The position numbers and the translations under genes are program-made. DNA of 64,000 bases from Circinella umbellata (Eukaryota > Mucoromycota > Mucoromycetes > Mucorales > Lichtheimiaceae), in contig JAIWNF010000013.1 in assembly GCA_025093555.1 (NCBI GenBank), positions 824,503-888,502 of the forward strand, in the 5' to 3' direction. Position 1 is the stretch's first letter. Each line of letters begins with the position of its first letter. Under the pieces are notes generated by a model. The model saw nothing but the letters and a program-made list of their open reading frames with translations, made no database searches and was not told the DNA's origin. Shown piece by piece: positions 1-11,343 of the stretch.

Positions 1-354
1 TATCTTATTAGCTCTATCTTTCTCTCAATCAATTATATATATAATATACGTTACTTTATAGTTGGATAATGCACGAGAAACTAATTTAGCTTGTAAAACC
101 CCTTTTTCTGTTAATCTAGCAATGAAAACTTTTTATTAGTCTCATATGTACTTCAATTCTTTAACAAAAGAAAAAATGACTTACGGCCCATCAGTAATTC
201 CTTGCCATTGTTGCATTATGTTACCAGTGCTTTCACCACTACAAAAAAAAACATGTCATTTGATTTATAGAATGTTGAAACAACAAGCAACAGCTTAATA
301 TGGTATATGTTTCTTTTTAAGAAGAGCTTACTGTCGAACCAAAGTTATTAGCAT
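1..354 (-). CDS. Histidine phosphatase (phosphoglycerate-mutase-like), 5' part only
   Basis: The gene starts at 354 and runs off the left edge. Three short exons join in phase: 354-332, 238-185 and 115-55, with GT-AG introns. They give an N-terminus MLITLVRHGESTGN followed by WQGITDGPLTEKG. This is the RHG phosphate-pocket motif of the histidine phosphatase superfamily (catalytic His in RHGE), and the W-G-x-x-D-x-P-L-T-x-x-G segment that follows is also typical. The RHG motif itself is split by the first intron, between the first two bases and the last base of the His codon. About 46 residues are visible; the second catalytic His lies outside the window, so the substrate (sugar phosphate, phosphoglycerate or protein) cannot be told. 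Family assignment is firm, subfamily is not. Confidence 0.75.
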
Positions 355-527
355 TGTGCTACATATACAAACAATTAAAAAAAATGATAAAGATCGGGGG
401 AGGGGTTAATATCAATGCAACAATTGTTTAAAAAATAAAAAAAAATTCGCTCCCCCAAGTTTGTATTTCTTGTTTTGGAATACTAACATAACCCCCCATC
501 CCCTCTATAACTCTGTCACCTGTTATA

Positions 528-1558
528 TTGGTATACCACGACACTTTTTTTAAAAAAAAATTCACAACTTCTTTAAAAATGCCACGTCCAACAAATCCCG
601 AAAATGTATATAAAGGAATGAACGCATTCAAGTTAAATGAGACACCCGAGCAATCAAGGACCACCTCACCTTATAATGTTGAGAATGGCGAGGATAGTCA
701 CAGTACCACTGTCTCTGATGACAATTCCTCGTCCTTGTCAGAAAATAATATTTCTTCCTGGAGTTCAGAAACCTCTCGTCAGTTTTTAGCTATAATAAAG
801 GCCAATTACATGAGTATTGAACAAGATGATGGCGTGGTAACATGGACGAGTTTTACAGAAAAACTGAAACAAGTCGCCCAAAATAATAATTAGGGCAATA
901 GGGTTGGAACTGATAATGCTAAAGCTTTTTTTTTTTTTTTTTTGAAAACATGACTGCTAAAGAGGCCCATAGACAATGGAACTTAATGGTCGATACATAT
1001 TTACAAATCAAGCGGCACGTTGATATTGTTGGTGTTGGGGATTCAAGAGGTCAAAGGGTTTGGGAGTTTTATGATGAAATAGACGAGATAACACGCGATG
1101 ATTCATCTATCAATCCACGTGTGATTATCGAATCAATGGATAGGGGAGCAACAGGCGCTCATTTTTATTATAACCGTGAAGAAGCTAGAGATGAGGAAGA
1201 GGAAAGAGATTATGAATGGAAAACTAGATTTTTGGAGTTCTCACGCGCAGAGTCATCCCGATTCTTTCAAAAGTTGCAAACTGTTCTTGAAGAAGATAGA
1301 AAAAGAAGATGGGAAGATTATAATACCTTTGAACGAAACATTCGTCAGCGTTAAGAAGAATATCGTTCAGAACGGATGATGGATCGAGAAGAAGAACGAC
1401 GTAGTCGAAATAAGCGACATGAAGAAAACCTATCCATTATGCGCCGACTTGTTGCTATTACTGAACATCGTGTGGAGCAATATAAATTAGATAACAGTAT
1501 TAAAAATAATAATAATAATATTAATAATCATAATAATAATAGTGATAGAGATGAATAA
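528..1558 (+). pseudogene. Broken Myb/SANT-like (trihelix-type) DNA-binding protein gene
   Basis: Three reading-frame pieces belong together. Piece 1 (528-893; better start ATG at 579) is Ser-rich and ends in a first SANT-type helix with the key tryptophan (ISSWSSETSRQFLAIIK). Piece 2 (950-1354) begins TAKEAHRQWNLMVDTYLQIK, the third-helix pattern of Myb/SANT-like domains. Piece 3 (to 1558) continues in the same frame as piece 2 after a single TAA at 1352-1354 and is a charged coiled coil ending in an Asn run. Between pieces 1 and 2 there is a TAG (891-893), then a shift of frame across an 18-T tract near 926-943. The gene therefore has two stops and one frameshift and is unlikely to be functional, unless the first break is an unrecognised intron. 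Proteins of this shape commonly accompany PIF/Harbinger transposases. Confidence 0.55.
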
Positions 1559-3222
1559 ATATGCTACAGTGTGTATAATAGCTATCAAATTTGAATGCAC
1601 TATTTGATCTTGTTACATGATGGTACAGTGACTACTTATGTTGCTACATAGAGAATAACTTATACTTGACAGTAGTATCATCAATAATATATTACGGATA
1701 GTGTTTATTGGATTAATTGAAAAAATAATGAATAAGTAAATCAAAATGATAACAAATAAAAAATAAAAAAGATCGGTTGTCTATATATATTTGTAGTCAA
1801 ATACAGTATATGTTGTTATAGTTGATTGGTAACTCATAATATTTCTCTTCATTCTCTCCTTCTACTTCATCTCTTCTTTCTTAATAATGACCTCAGAGAC
1901 GTTGATTCAGCGGATCCTGCTGCCAAAAAATGCTGCTGAACCATTGTCTTCTAATAGTCGACGTACGTAGTACATTTTGACTTCTTCTTAAAGTTGATTC
2001 AAATACATATCGATTGGCATGTAGATAACATATATTATTGGCAGCACGGGCTGGGGGTTCTGTCTCGTTTTCTTCACGCTCACTACTCTACACTTGATCA
2101 ACTACATTAAGTATAGAAATAGGTAGTCGCGTGTCTGCCTCTACAAAGTCGTTATAACGTCTAGAATAATCATCGTCATCCACTGCTCCGATATCACTAA
2201 CACCAAGACATAGGTTGTTGTGTAAAACATTGCATAAATAGATCCAGTGATTCGTACAATATCAAGCATATAAAGATGCTTCCTGAGTAACTGATTACCT
2301 GCAACAACCTACATATTTCCTGTACACATGCTTGACCGGAATGCCTGGGCAATCATGGATATCACCTGTAAAAGCATACCATCCATACGAACCGCATATA
2401 AAAGGAGGGCATACTCCAAGTGAACTAAAGGTGCGTGGTTTTTACAGTCGACATAAAGATTACCATGTCTGCTGGATTTTTGATTGTTTATTTACTTTTC
2501 ATATATTGCCCCCAATCGCTAGAGGGACTCGCGATTCGGTTGACGCTCCCTTGCTTATGAAACGCTCTGTATTTTGATGTATCATCCACAGGTCAAGTTA
2601 TCATGCTTTCCCCAATCTGTGTCATTGTTTTTATAAAAATGATTTGTAAATAATGCCAAGTATTTTTTTTCCATGGTTCGAAATCCATAAGTCGAATTGG
2701 CAAAGCTCCGGAGCACAGTAGCAACTTGAACTTTTTACTGGGATTGCACCATGAGTCTGGCTGTTAATATGTTCTTCACGGAATGACCAAGATGTTGAAA
2801 GCAGCAAGAGTAATTCTATAGTGAGCTTCGAAAAGTTGATGTCTATTGGATATATGATCATTCAGTGATAGATGTTCTGTTCTCCAGAATATGGATGAGT
2901 TTCGTTTCCCAAGGGTAGCAGTTTATTATCGGTTTTTTAATGGCCTTTACTTCTTCTTTTTTGTTCTTCTTTATCAATAATAAAATGAACGGCTTGTAAG
3001 ATCAGGTAATATATAAATAAGTTGTTCTTGTTTATTGGAAAACGTGTAGTTAAAAAAAGATACACATACTGGCAGTTTAACAACGAGGCTGGTGTGGAAA
3101 ATAGTTTTTGGTAGTATGGATATCTTTTTTATTTATTTTCAATAACTGTGTGCAATTAATCTAGGCATACAAAATGTAAATAAAAAAGGTCTATAATAAT
3201 AAAAGTAGGTAAGTTTTTTTTT
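1559..3222. other. Gene-poor stretch, probable transposon debris
   Basis: No intact gene was found. It holds the possible transposase fragment listed at 2088-2261 and short coding-like pieces on both strands, for example a plus-strand start at 1887 that runs 27 codons to a GTAGTA donor-like site. Nothing could be assembled into a product. Confidence 0.4.
2088..2261 (-). pseudogene. Possible Harbinger-like transposase C-terminal remnant
   Basis: An open stretch of 57 codons, preceded directly by an in-frame TGA and ended by TAG. It reads IYLCNVLHNNLCLG and then an acidic segment GAVDDDDYSRRYND. PIF/Harbinger DDE nucleases end in a helix with a conserved LHN motif followed by an acidic, poorly conserved tail, which is what suggested this reading. 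I could not find the D-D-E triad upstream (2262-2900, minus strand), where frames are broken. It lies tail to tail with the broken Myb/SANT gene at 528-1558, the pair expected of a two-gene Harbinger element. The match is short, so this is a tentative call. Confidence 0.3.
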
Positions 3223-6200
3223 CTATAATCCTTCTTCTTCATCATCATCGTCGTCTTCTTCTTCTTGTTCATGTAATCGTTTTCCATCTAGAGAAGAGGA
3301 TAGTGTACCATCCTCTTGTTCTTGTACTTTATCTTGTTCTCGTTTTCCTTCAAAGTCACGACGTCCATAAAATGAACCAGAACTTGTAGGTGTTGTAGAA
3401 TTGATCGCATGAGCCCATGTATATTGTCGTTGCATTTGCTGATGTTGTAACCTTTTTGGTGTTCTTCTACTTCGATCCGAAACACTGAATGATCTTTGAG
3501 GTCCCGTTAACAACGAAGAAGGTCGACGTTGATAATGTGCTTTTATTGCTGCGACACTAGTGGTATCCTGTGATCTTTCTTCTTCTTGTTCTTGTTGTGG
3601 TTCTCTTCCTTGCTCTGGTAATACTTGCTCTTCAGTAGATCTTCTTCGAACATCTGTAAGAGTCGGTTCATTAAGCTCTTGATCTATTAATATCCTAGTT
3701 CCTCCATCTCCTCGTACTTCTTGTTCTATAGGTTCTTCTTCGTCGCTACTTGTAAATAATCGAATTCTACGATCATATGGTTTTCCATTCTCTAAATCAC
3801 CTTCTAGAGTAGTAGTCATTGCGAATGGAAGAGGTATTTCATTAATAGCTCGATAGTCGGCGCAGTTATTAAAATGTTCATTTTCTAATCGAAAGAAATT
3901 CCATTGAATACGTCGACAGGCTTCCATCAAAGCAGTAAAGTAACCAATAACATCACTATGAAGTGTAAGACCAGCTGTATTAATAGCCCATGCAAATCGT
4001 AGCATAACATTCAAAGGCGCTGCTACATAATATACCTTTTATATAACATATGTATCTAAAATTAGCTTTGTGTATATATACAGAGAAAAACATGATAAAT
4101 ACTTTACCCATTTATAAAATACAAGATCATCACGTAATAAAAAATGTCGACTTGCCGGTTGTAATAATCCCCAGTCCATTTTGATATCCCAAATGGAAGT
4201 ATAAGAAGAATTGATCATAGACGCAAGAATCCAAAGCATATCTGTACCCGGAGAAGCTACGTATGTATATTATGAAAGAAAAAATAGTACTAAGGTTATT
4301 AATAAAAGATAATCATTTTTTTACATACATATATATATACTTACGATGAATACGACGTAAACCTGTAGCAAATGTGGCTACAATTGTACTGGTATATTTT
4401 GCAGCATTTATCAAATGAACTCGTTCAGACGAGTCTTGATATCGACGAATACATTGTAAAAATCGCCACCATGGTGCCAAAGCTGCTAAAAAGGGGGTAA
4501 TCCACATATGGGTAACATGGCAACGATAATCGGATTCTATATGTAAAAATATATAATAAATTGAATATCAAATTAAGTTTATATATAAAATAAGTAGTAT
4601 GTATATATTACCAAGACCCGTCCAGTTCCAAGTATAAGCACAGAATAAATAGGATAATGTCCAAAATGAATAAGATAAGCTATTTAATTCATCAGCTATA
4701 AAAAAGTCTCGAAATTCAACAGGAAAGAAATAACTGAAAATGATTCGGCCCTAGATGAATAGAAATAGATATTAATTTTTTGACATTATTACATTTTTTT
4801 TTCATTTAAGTATTTATACATACCAATGAGCGACAAAGCCACCTACGAGCAGATCGATATAATATATTAAAAGGACATAACAACATAGTCAATAAGATAA
4901 TAAATAATGTCATTGGACATTGATTCGATGTTAACCATGGGTCCAAAATATTTGAAAAATCAAGAAACATAAATGTAGTTAATAATAAAAGCATAAAACA
5001 TGGAAGCTATATATATATATACCACAATTAATAAATTATTACAGTATCATTAATAAAAAAAAGTATATATTCAAGTTGTGTAAAAAAATAAAAGATATTA
5101 TATGACGAGAAGAAAAGTTAAATGTGTTACTAACCTCTGCAAACTGATGATAATCCAAATTATCTTTGGGATCTAATTCAAATATAAATTTATAATTGAC
5201 TTTAGATCGAGTCCAAACCATCATATTAATCGAAACACCAAGAGCAAAAAGAATAGGAACTGAGAAACACGCATATATTTGTAAATGTGTGTGAATATAG
5301 GATACATGATCAACGGCTCCAGGATCTGACACTATATTAATATATAACCAAGGGAAATGAGTCGATTATCTCTCATTATAAATACATGACATAAATATGT
5401 ATTATGTGTGCATAGTATAATTAGATAAATATTTACCAAGATTAATATCAGCCAAAAGTAAAATTAATGCAGCACCGAAATAAAAACCAACACGCCATGA
5501 TGCTGCTGTAAAACTCTAAATACAAAAAAAATTGTCACATATTATATATATATTATTGTATTAGACAACATTTTATAACATATTCGCATAAACAGCAACA
5601 ACAAAAAAGATAATCATAATATTTTACCTTTTGTTCACGACTTGTTTTTAAAGAACGTGCACTTTTTACTCTATTATTATTTGCAAATTCATCTGCAAAT
5701 ATGACAATAGTATCTTCCATCATTTTTTCCAAATCTTGAGAAGATGCCCAATGAAATGTTTTAACTTTTTCCATGTATTGTTTCTTTGCTTGCCATCCTG
5801 CAATCTTTTTTTTTTGTATACGTATACGAATTATTAGTACATGTCTACATATTTCCAGTGTCTATACTATTTAATAAAGACAATAGGAAGTCATAATTGA
5901 TGATAATATTTACCCTATCGAATTTTTTTAGGATAGATTGGAATCCTACCAAGTTTATTTCCTACGATTATCAAATATATGTATATATAGTCAGTAAAAT
6001 TCAAGACTAATAATAATAATAATGATAAGAAGTATATATACAATCATACACCATTTTTTTTACCTTGTATGATTGTAAAAGTTCTAGATTACGATAAAAT
6101 TCCGCAACTGCTCGTTTTAATCGTCCACGAGCTACTTGATAACTAAGCTTATCATTTTTGGCATATTGAAGGGGTATTGCTGAGAAATCAATATTGGGGA

Positions 6201-7277
6201 TTGTCAAACGTTGTCGTTGCTGTTGTTGTTGTGGTGGTGGTAGTGGTAGTCCTGATATTACATTATTATTATTTGTATTATTATTAAAAGCCTGTCGTGT
6301 TTTTTTAAACCAGTAGAAAGGATTCAATCTATGAAACCAACAAGAAGGTGTGTGATGATGGTTTGAATTTTCTTCTCCTTCCTGGGTCAAGTTATTTTCT
6401 CGTTGCTGTCGTTCTTCCATAAGAAGACGACCATAATCAGCCACAAGATCCATTTGAATTTTTAATGCATCCATTTTAGATTTCACTTCATTTTCTCGTT
6501 CTAATCATTTTTTCAAATAATAGTAATAATAATGGTAATATACATGGGGTATTAGATCAATAATCCATTATCTGGTTGATAGTAGACGATACAATCTATA
6601 CTCCTACCACTCCTCGCCTATATCTTCTCTTTTTTTTTCACGCACAGATTATTATTATTACCATTATAAAATCGTGATATTCGATCTAATTGTTCATCTA
6701 GTTTGAAAAAGAATAAACGTTCATCTTTTGATGCATGACTGATGGTATTATAAAACGCCCCAAGATCTACGTAGAGACGTGTTAAGGTAATTGTTGTTGT
6801 CAGAGTAATGTTAATATAAGAGTGTATCATGGAAACCTGTTGCTTATATATATATACATATTAATAAAATTCTCAGGTATACCTAATCGATCATGTTCAT
6901 CGAGTTGAGAACGTTCCTGTTCAATAGTGTTTGTTAATGCACGACTAGCAGCTGTTTCTGATAATCGATTAGAAATATGATGTGAATATCGTGAACTTAT
7001 AGGACTTCTAATAAAAGAAGATGGTGATTGATACAATAATTGTTCATCATTTAAATGATTGCTGTCAAGTTTTGAAGTAGAAGAAGAAAAACGTTTCTAT
7101 ATACAAAATAAAAACCAATAACAAATTCAGTTATACTACCATTGAAAGTATATAGATTTGTTATTATTATCATACCTTTTGAATTATTTCTAGTATTGCA
7201 CAAAGACCTTTATAATCAATATAGGCCTTACGCCATTCTGGAATACTGACTTTTTCCAGATAGGCTGCAAATGGCAT
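3223..7277 (-). CDS. SYG1: SPX-EXS phosphate exporter (SYG1/XPR1 family)
   Basis: About 13 exons give a protein of roughly 950 residues. The start at 7277 gives MPFAAYLEK..IPEWRKAYIDYKGL, the first SPX helix. The SPX domain continues with DERLFFFKLDEQLDRI and ends in RGRLKRAVAEFYRNLELL, whose lysines match the inositol-pyrophosphate-binding basic surface of SPX domains. Membrane segments follow from about residue 450 (near 5.5 kb), then the EXS domain: WRFLQCIRRYQDS (about 4440), NAAKY, and NVMLRFAWAINT (about 4000). XPR1/SYG1 proteins export inorganic phosphate across the plasma or Golgi membrane under SPX control. The C-terminal tail (last exon, 4014-3223) is long, rich in Gln and Glu, and ends in an acidic run. 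A Pho80-like cyclin lies upstream on the same strand. Exon borders are approximate; the family call is secure. Confidence 0.93.
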
Positions 7278-7698
7278 TTGACAAATAAAATTAAAAAAAA
7301 AAGAGACCGAGTACAAAAATTAAAAATATTATTCATTATTACTTGGATCTTTATTTCATAGAAAAAGCAAACATAACACTTTTTTTTTTTAACCGGGAAA
7401 AACAATAAATAATAACAATCGTAAAAATTCGGATCCGGTAAATTTTATTTCCAATAGAATTTCAGGAACATCAAAAGAAAAGAAAAAAATTATTATATTT
7501 ACAAGCAAAAATGTAATAGAAAAAAAAAAAAGGGAGATATAAGAAGGAAAGAGATAATAAAGCGCTAACTAAAGAAGTAAAAAGAGAGGAGATTATGAAT
7601 AGGGATATATATATCCGAATACCTTTGACGAATACATGTGTGTGTGTGTGTGTTTTATATATACAGCGAGAGTGACTAAGAGTGAAGGAAATTTTTTT

Positions 7699-8621
7699 TT
7701 ACAAAGTTGTATCATCAGAACGTGTAGAAGAACAAGTGGATGGAGAAGGAGAAAGTTCGGGAACAGCCAAAGTAGACATGGTTGTGGTATCATAATAAAG
7801 TTGTTCTTGTGGACTTAAAACAATAGAAGCGTCAAAGTTTAACTCTCGTAAGAAACTTGCAATTTCATCTGAATCAATATATAAATTCCAATCCAAGAAA
7901 CGTAATAATGCAAATTCCATTCGAGTCATCTCCTTGATGGACCATACGTCCCCTGTAGCACGCACGAGATTTTTAGTTGATAAATAATGGTCCTCACTAT
8001 ATTTGCTTGCAACTAACAGACTTGCTGCAAAAATACGATGAGCAGCTTCAGATTCCGCCTTATAACCTGTTTATTATTGTTGTTTTAAATTATTTATTGT
8101 TTTAGATGAGGGATTGTTTGGATTAAAAGTGACGAAATATATAGATTAAAAATATATAAAATAAAGTTTACCTGATGGAAGGGATGCTCTAAATCTTTGT
8201 ACATAGATTAGTGCCATAATCAACTGGACTGGTTCAACATTACATTTTTCTGTGATCATTTCAATAAACGGTAATAAGTCTGGCAACATACTATCACGTC
8301 GACGAACTTTTAATGATGATGAATTGTTATTATTCTTATTATTATCTTTAGTATTCGTCGTGGGTATAATTATCGAAGGTTGAAAATGATGTTCATGTTG
8401 ATAAAAAATAGCATCGAATGAAGACGAAGCGAAATCTATTATATCATTTTATATAAAATGGATTGTATGATTAGATAATATTCTTTCATTATTTAATAAA
8501 CGATAACAATAATAATAAATAACATACCAATAAATCCTGGAGGAATATAAGTTTGTTTATGAGTATTTGTAGTAGTAGTTGTTGTTGTTGTAGAGAGTGG
8601 TGGAGGTGTAGTTGGAAGCAT
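7699..8621 (-). CDS. PHO80/Pcl-like cyclin
   Basis: Three exons (about 8621-8529, 8435-8172, 8068-7699) join in phase into about 241 residues. The cyclin box runs from DLLPFIEMITEKCNVEPVQL through ALIYVQRFRASLPSG and AAHRIFAASLLVASKYSED to WSIKEMTRMEFALLRFLDW, the order and spacing of a cyclin N fold of the PHO80/Pcl group that partners Pho85-type kinases. The N-terminus is a Pro/Thr repeat and the C-terminus a Ser/Pro tail. The N-terminal part of the box is interrupted by an Asn/Lys-rich insert encoded near 8340. The neighbour downstream on the same strand is an SPX phosphate exporter, so a role in phosphate control is possible, but Pcl cyclins also serve in glycogen and cell-cycle control and the sequence alone does not decide. 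Confidence 0.8.
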
Positions 8622-11133
8622 GTTTATAGTGGGGCCAAAGTGCCCAAAGAAGAAAAAAGAAGAAGAAAAAGAAAATCCAAAAAATACTGGTTGAAACGGA
8701 AGTACTTATACCTTTCTGGTGTCAGTAACCCGCACAATTGGGTTTATTTAGCGCCTTTTTTTTATTCGGGATTTAGACTTTTAGTTGCTCTTTTGTTTTT
8801 TTATTAATCATTTTTTTTATCGGCCCCCCTCCTCTCTCTGTCTTTCTAATCTTTACAGCTGAATGTTTGTGTAAGTGTACTTGTTTGGTTCTGATAAAAT
8901 AGTTAAATAACCCTCTTATCATCCGCACAACGTTCCACCATGATAACTTGTATAAAAAAAATGTTTTTAGTTATATACAGTATATGGAAAGTAAGGGGAT
9001 TATTTATTTGGGGGGAGAGGGAGAGGACCGAGCCAAAACTATTAACACAAAACTAGCTATTATAATGATCCGGTGAAGGGTTAAGTTTAAATACAGTCAG
9101 TCTTATGGATATTGTCACTTATTTTATTATAAATGGAAAAACTATGTATAAACGTTTCGGATATAATGATCAATTGACATATAACAATTAAATCTGCTGA
9201 TATTATCGCCTGACGGATTGTTTTTTTTTTACGACTCGTCCCTATTAGAACGTTATTGTTTTTTTTTATCTTAAAAAAAAAAACTTCCTTCTATTAGATA
9301 TCAAAGGGAAAAAAAATTATTTAACACTAAAAGTCGCTGTTATTGTTGTTGTTAATATCTCTTAAAGCTTAAATAAATTATATAAAAAAAAAAGAATTGT
9401 GATGACATTGATTTAAAAAAAGAAGGATTGACAATGAACTTGAAAGAAGTTTATTAACCTTCTCTTATGACGGAATTTGGTAAAGGTGCGGGGAGAAGAT
9501 AAAAAAAAAAGTGACACAGACGAGAGAACGAATGACGTTGTAGAAATGACTGATCAGGAATAATTAATATATAAAAGTATATCCGGATGTGGACCTTGTC
9601 GCAAATTGAAATTTTCTTGTCGTAAACCTCAGATGTCTCTAGTCATTAGGGATAATAGTAGAAAAGACTTTATGCTCGTCGAGATATTATTCTTAATTCT
9701 ATCGATAAATAATGGTCCAAAGAAAGAATTAAAAATTATATAAAAGACATACTTTAAGAGCAGTGGTATTATTTTATTCTTAATCCATTTATAAATATGT
9801 TTATTTTCGACCTATACAAACTCCTCTTGATACAGTAGGACCTCGTAGTTATTGAAATGGGAAGATAGAGATTTGGATATATATTCTCATTCATGTAACT
9901 CATACTTCATCCAACATTGTTCGTTCTCTTCACCTATATAGCTTACTATTCAGATAACACATGGTTTATCAAAGTTAGTATACTTTTATATATATATATA
10001 TATATTTATCGCCATTTGTTTGACTCTTATTTTCGGTACGTATCTATGAATTCATTTCCTATTTAACCTCTCTAATTTTCATCAAAATTCATGAGTTGCT
10101 CTAGTAGTTATGCTAAACAAGTTATAAGGCTCGACTTTATATATAAGTTTTCAAGAAACTCCACCAAGTTTTATTTACTGTATGATTATTACGTATGTGT
10201 CGTGATTAATAAATTTACAGCTTTAGGATTGAATTGACAATTCAAATTACAGTTTCTAAAAAAACAAAAGATGAAAAAAAAAATTGGTGAAAATATAAGA
10301 TGGACTGATTAAAAATATCTTTATATTATAAAAGTGATTTATATAGGTATCATATGTATTTTATAGAAAGAAAAAAAAGAACAAGTAGTACTAAATGATA
10401 AGAAAGTGTCATTAGTTACAGGTAAAAACCACCATTAAAAAATCTCTAATAACTAATCCTTCAGGTAGTAGCTACCAGTATTCATTGTCTAATTGTTTAA
10501 ACTACGTATAAATAATGAGAATCGCATTTTACATAAGTATATCATTTATATACGTAGCAAAAATATAGTTAATGTATAATATTAAAACTGCATTTATAAA
10601 AGTGCTAAATTAAAAAGTAATACGTAAAAGCATGATACTAACTTAAGAAAAGAATAGTTTATTTTATCAATGATAAATAAATATGTATTGACAATGATAC
10701 ATTACTTTATTAATAGGGTGGCAATTTTTTCAAATAAAAATCAACTATTCTATTACCATGGATATGACGACAGTGTGAGTATTCATTTATAAGTGTTATA
10801 TACATATGTAAAGCATGAGAGTGTTCAACAACAGGTATCTTTAATATGTAGGCTGATCTATAATATTCTATATAAATAATTGATTAAAAATTATGTTTAC
10901 TATTATGAGTACGTAATAACTATCTTAACCTGCTCTGTCATTAAATCGATAGGCAGGTATCTACTACGTATGTAAAACAGAAATAGATACCAATAATACG
11001 TTCTTACAACAGTAAGTCGAAATATATACCAGAAGCAAATAGAAAATTAAACCAAATGCATAAATCTTACCCTTTTCTTTTTTTATTTCACTTATTTTTG
11101 CTATGTATCAATTACTTAACAACTTATATATAA
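8622..11133. other. Gene-poor stretch
   Basis: No intact gene seen. The part nearest 8621 should hold the cyclin promoter. It contains homopolymer tracts, the decayed zinc-cluster fragment at 9576-9758, and many copies of the palindrome TACGTA between 10,030 and 10,970. Confidence 0.5.
9576..9758 (+). pseudogene. Decayed Zn(II)2Cys6 transcription-factor fragment
   Basis: The plus strand reads SGCGPCRKLKFSCRKPQ, which gives C-X2-C-X6-C with the basic residues of a fungal binuclear zinc cluster. The second half of the cluster (P-x-C-x2-C...C) is missing: after CRKPQ the frame runs on into a hydrophobic sequence without cysteines and stops at 9756-9758. Shifting one frame near 9660 restores a linker-like stretch (LYARRDIILNSIDK), so a deletion probably lies in between. 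A further coding-like scrap (RPIQTPLDTVGPRSY) follows near 9800-9855. No start codon or upstream exon could be joined. I read this as the remains of a small zinc-cluster regulator gene. Confidence 0.4.
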
Positions 11134-11343
11134 TCATTTTTTAGGTTTGATACATGGTGCAAAACAAGCAATTTTTCCACTATTGCATGTTTCTAAGCAT
11201 TGTTGATAGATTTGTTCAGGAGATAATGATTTTGATTGAGCTTCTTCTTGAGAAATAGTTTCAACACCAGAGACAGAATTAATCCAGCTGATAGTAATAA
11301 AGGTTAATAACGTAAAAATGAACAAGTTGATAAAATTGTACAT
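11134..11343 (-). CDS. Small secreted cysteine-rich protein
   Basis: A single-exon frame of 69 residues. Residues 1 to about 26 form a signal peptide: a hydrophobic stretch (INLFIFTLLTFITISW) ending near NSVSG. The mature part is about 43 residues and has four cysteines in the pattern C-X3-C-X6-C-X3-C within CLETCNSGKIACFAPC, followed by a basic tail PKK. Two C-X3-C pairs on two helices suggest a helical hairpin with two disulfides. No family is recognised. It is isolated, with about 2.5 kb of gene-poor DNA on one side and 1.9 kb on the other. Effector-like or antimicrobial roles are possible for proteins of this build but are not shown. Confidence 0.5.
   Translation of the reverse strand: MYNFINLFIFTLLTFITISWINSVSGVETISQEEAQSKSLSPEQIYQQCLETCNSGKIACFAPCIKPKK

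Noticed and set aside
2332..2577. 81-codon plus-strand frame (MTGMPGQSWISP...)
   Set aside because: No family match and it lies in the suspected transposon debris; left as part of that region.
2669..2690. B-box-like GGTTCGAAATCC
   Set aside because: No matching A box at tRNA distance and no cloverleaf.
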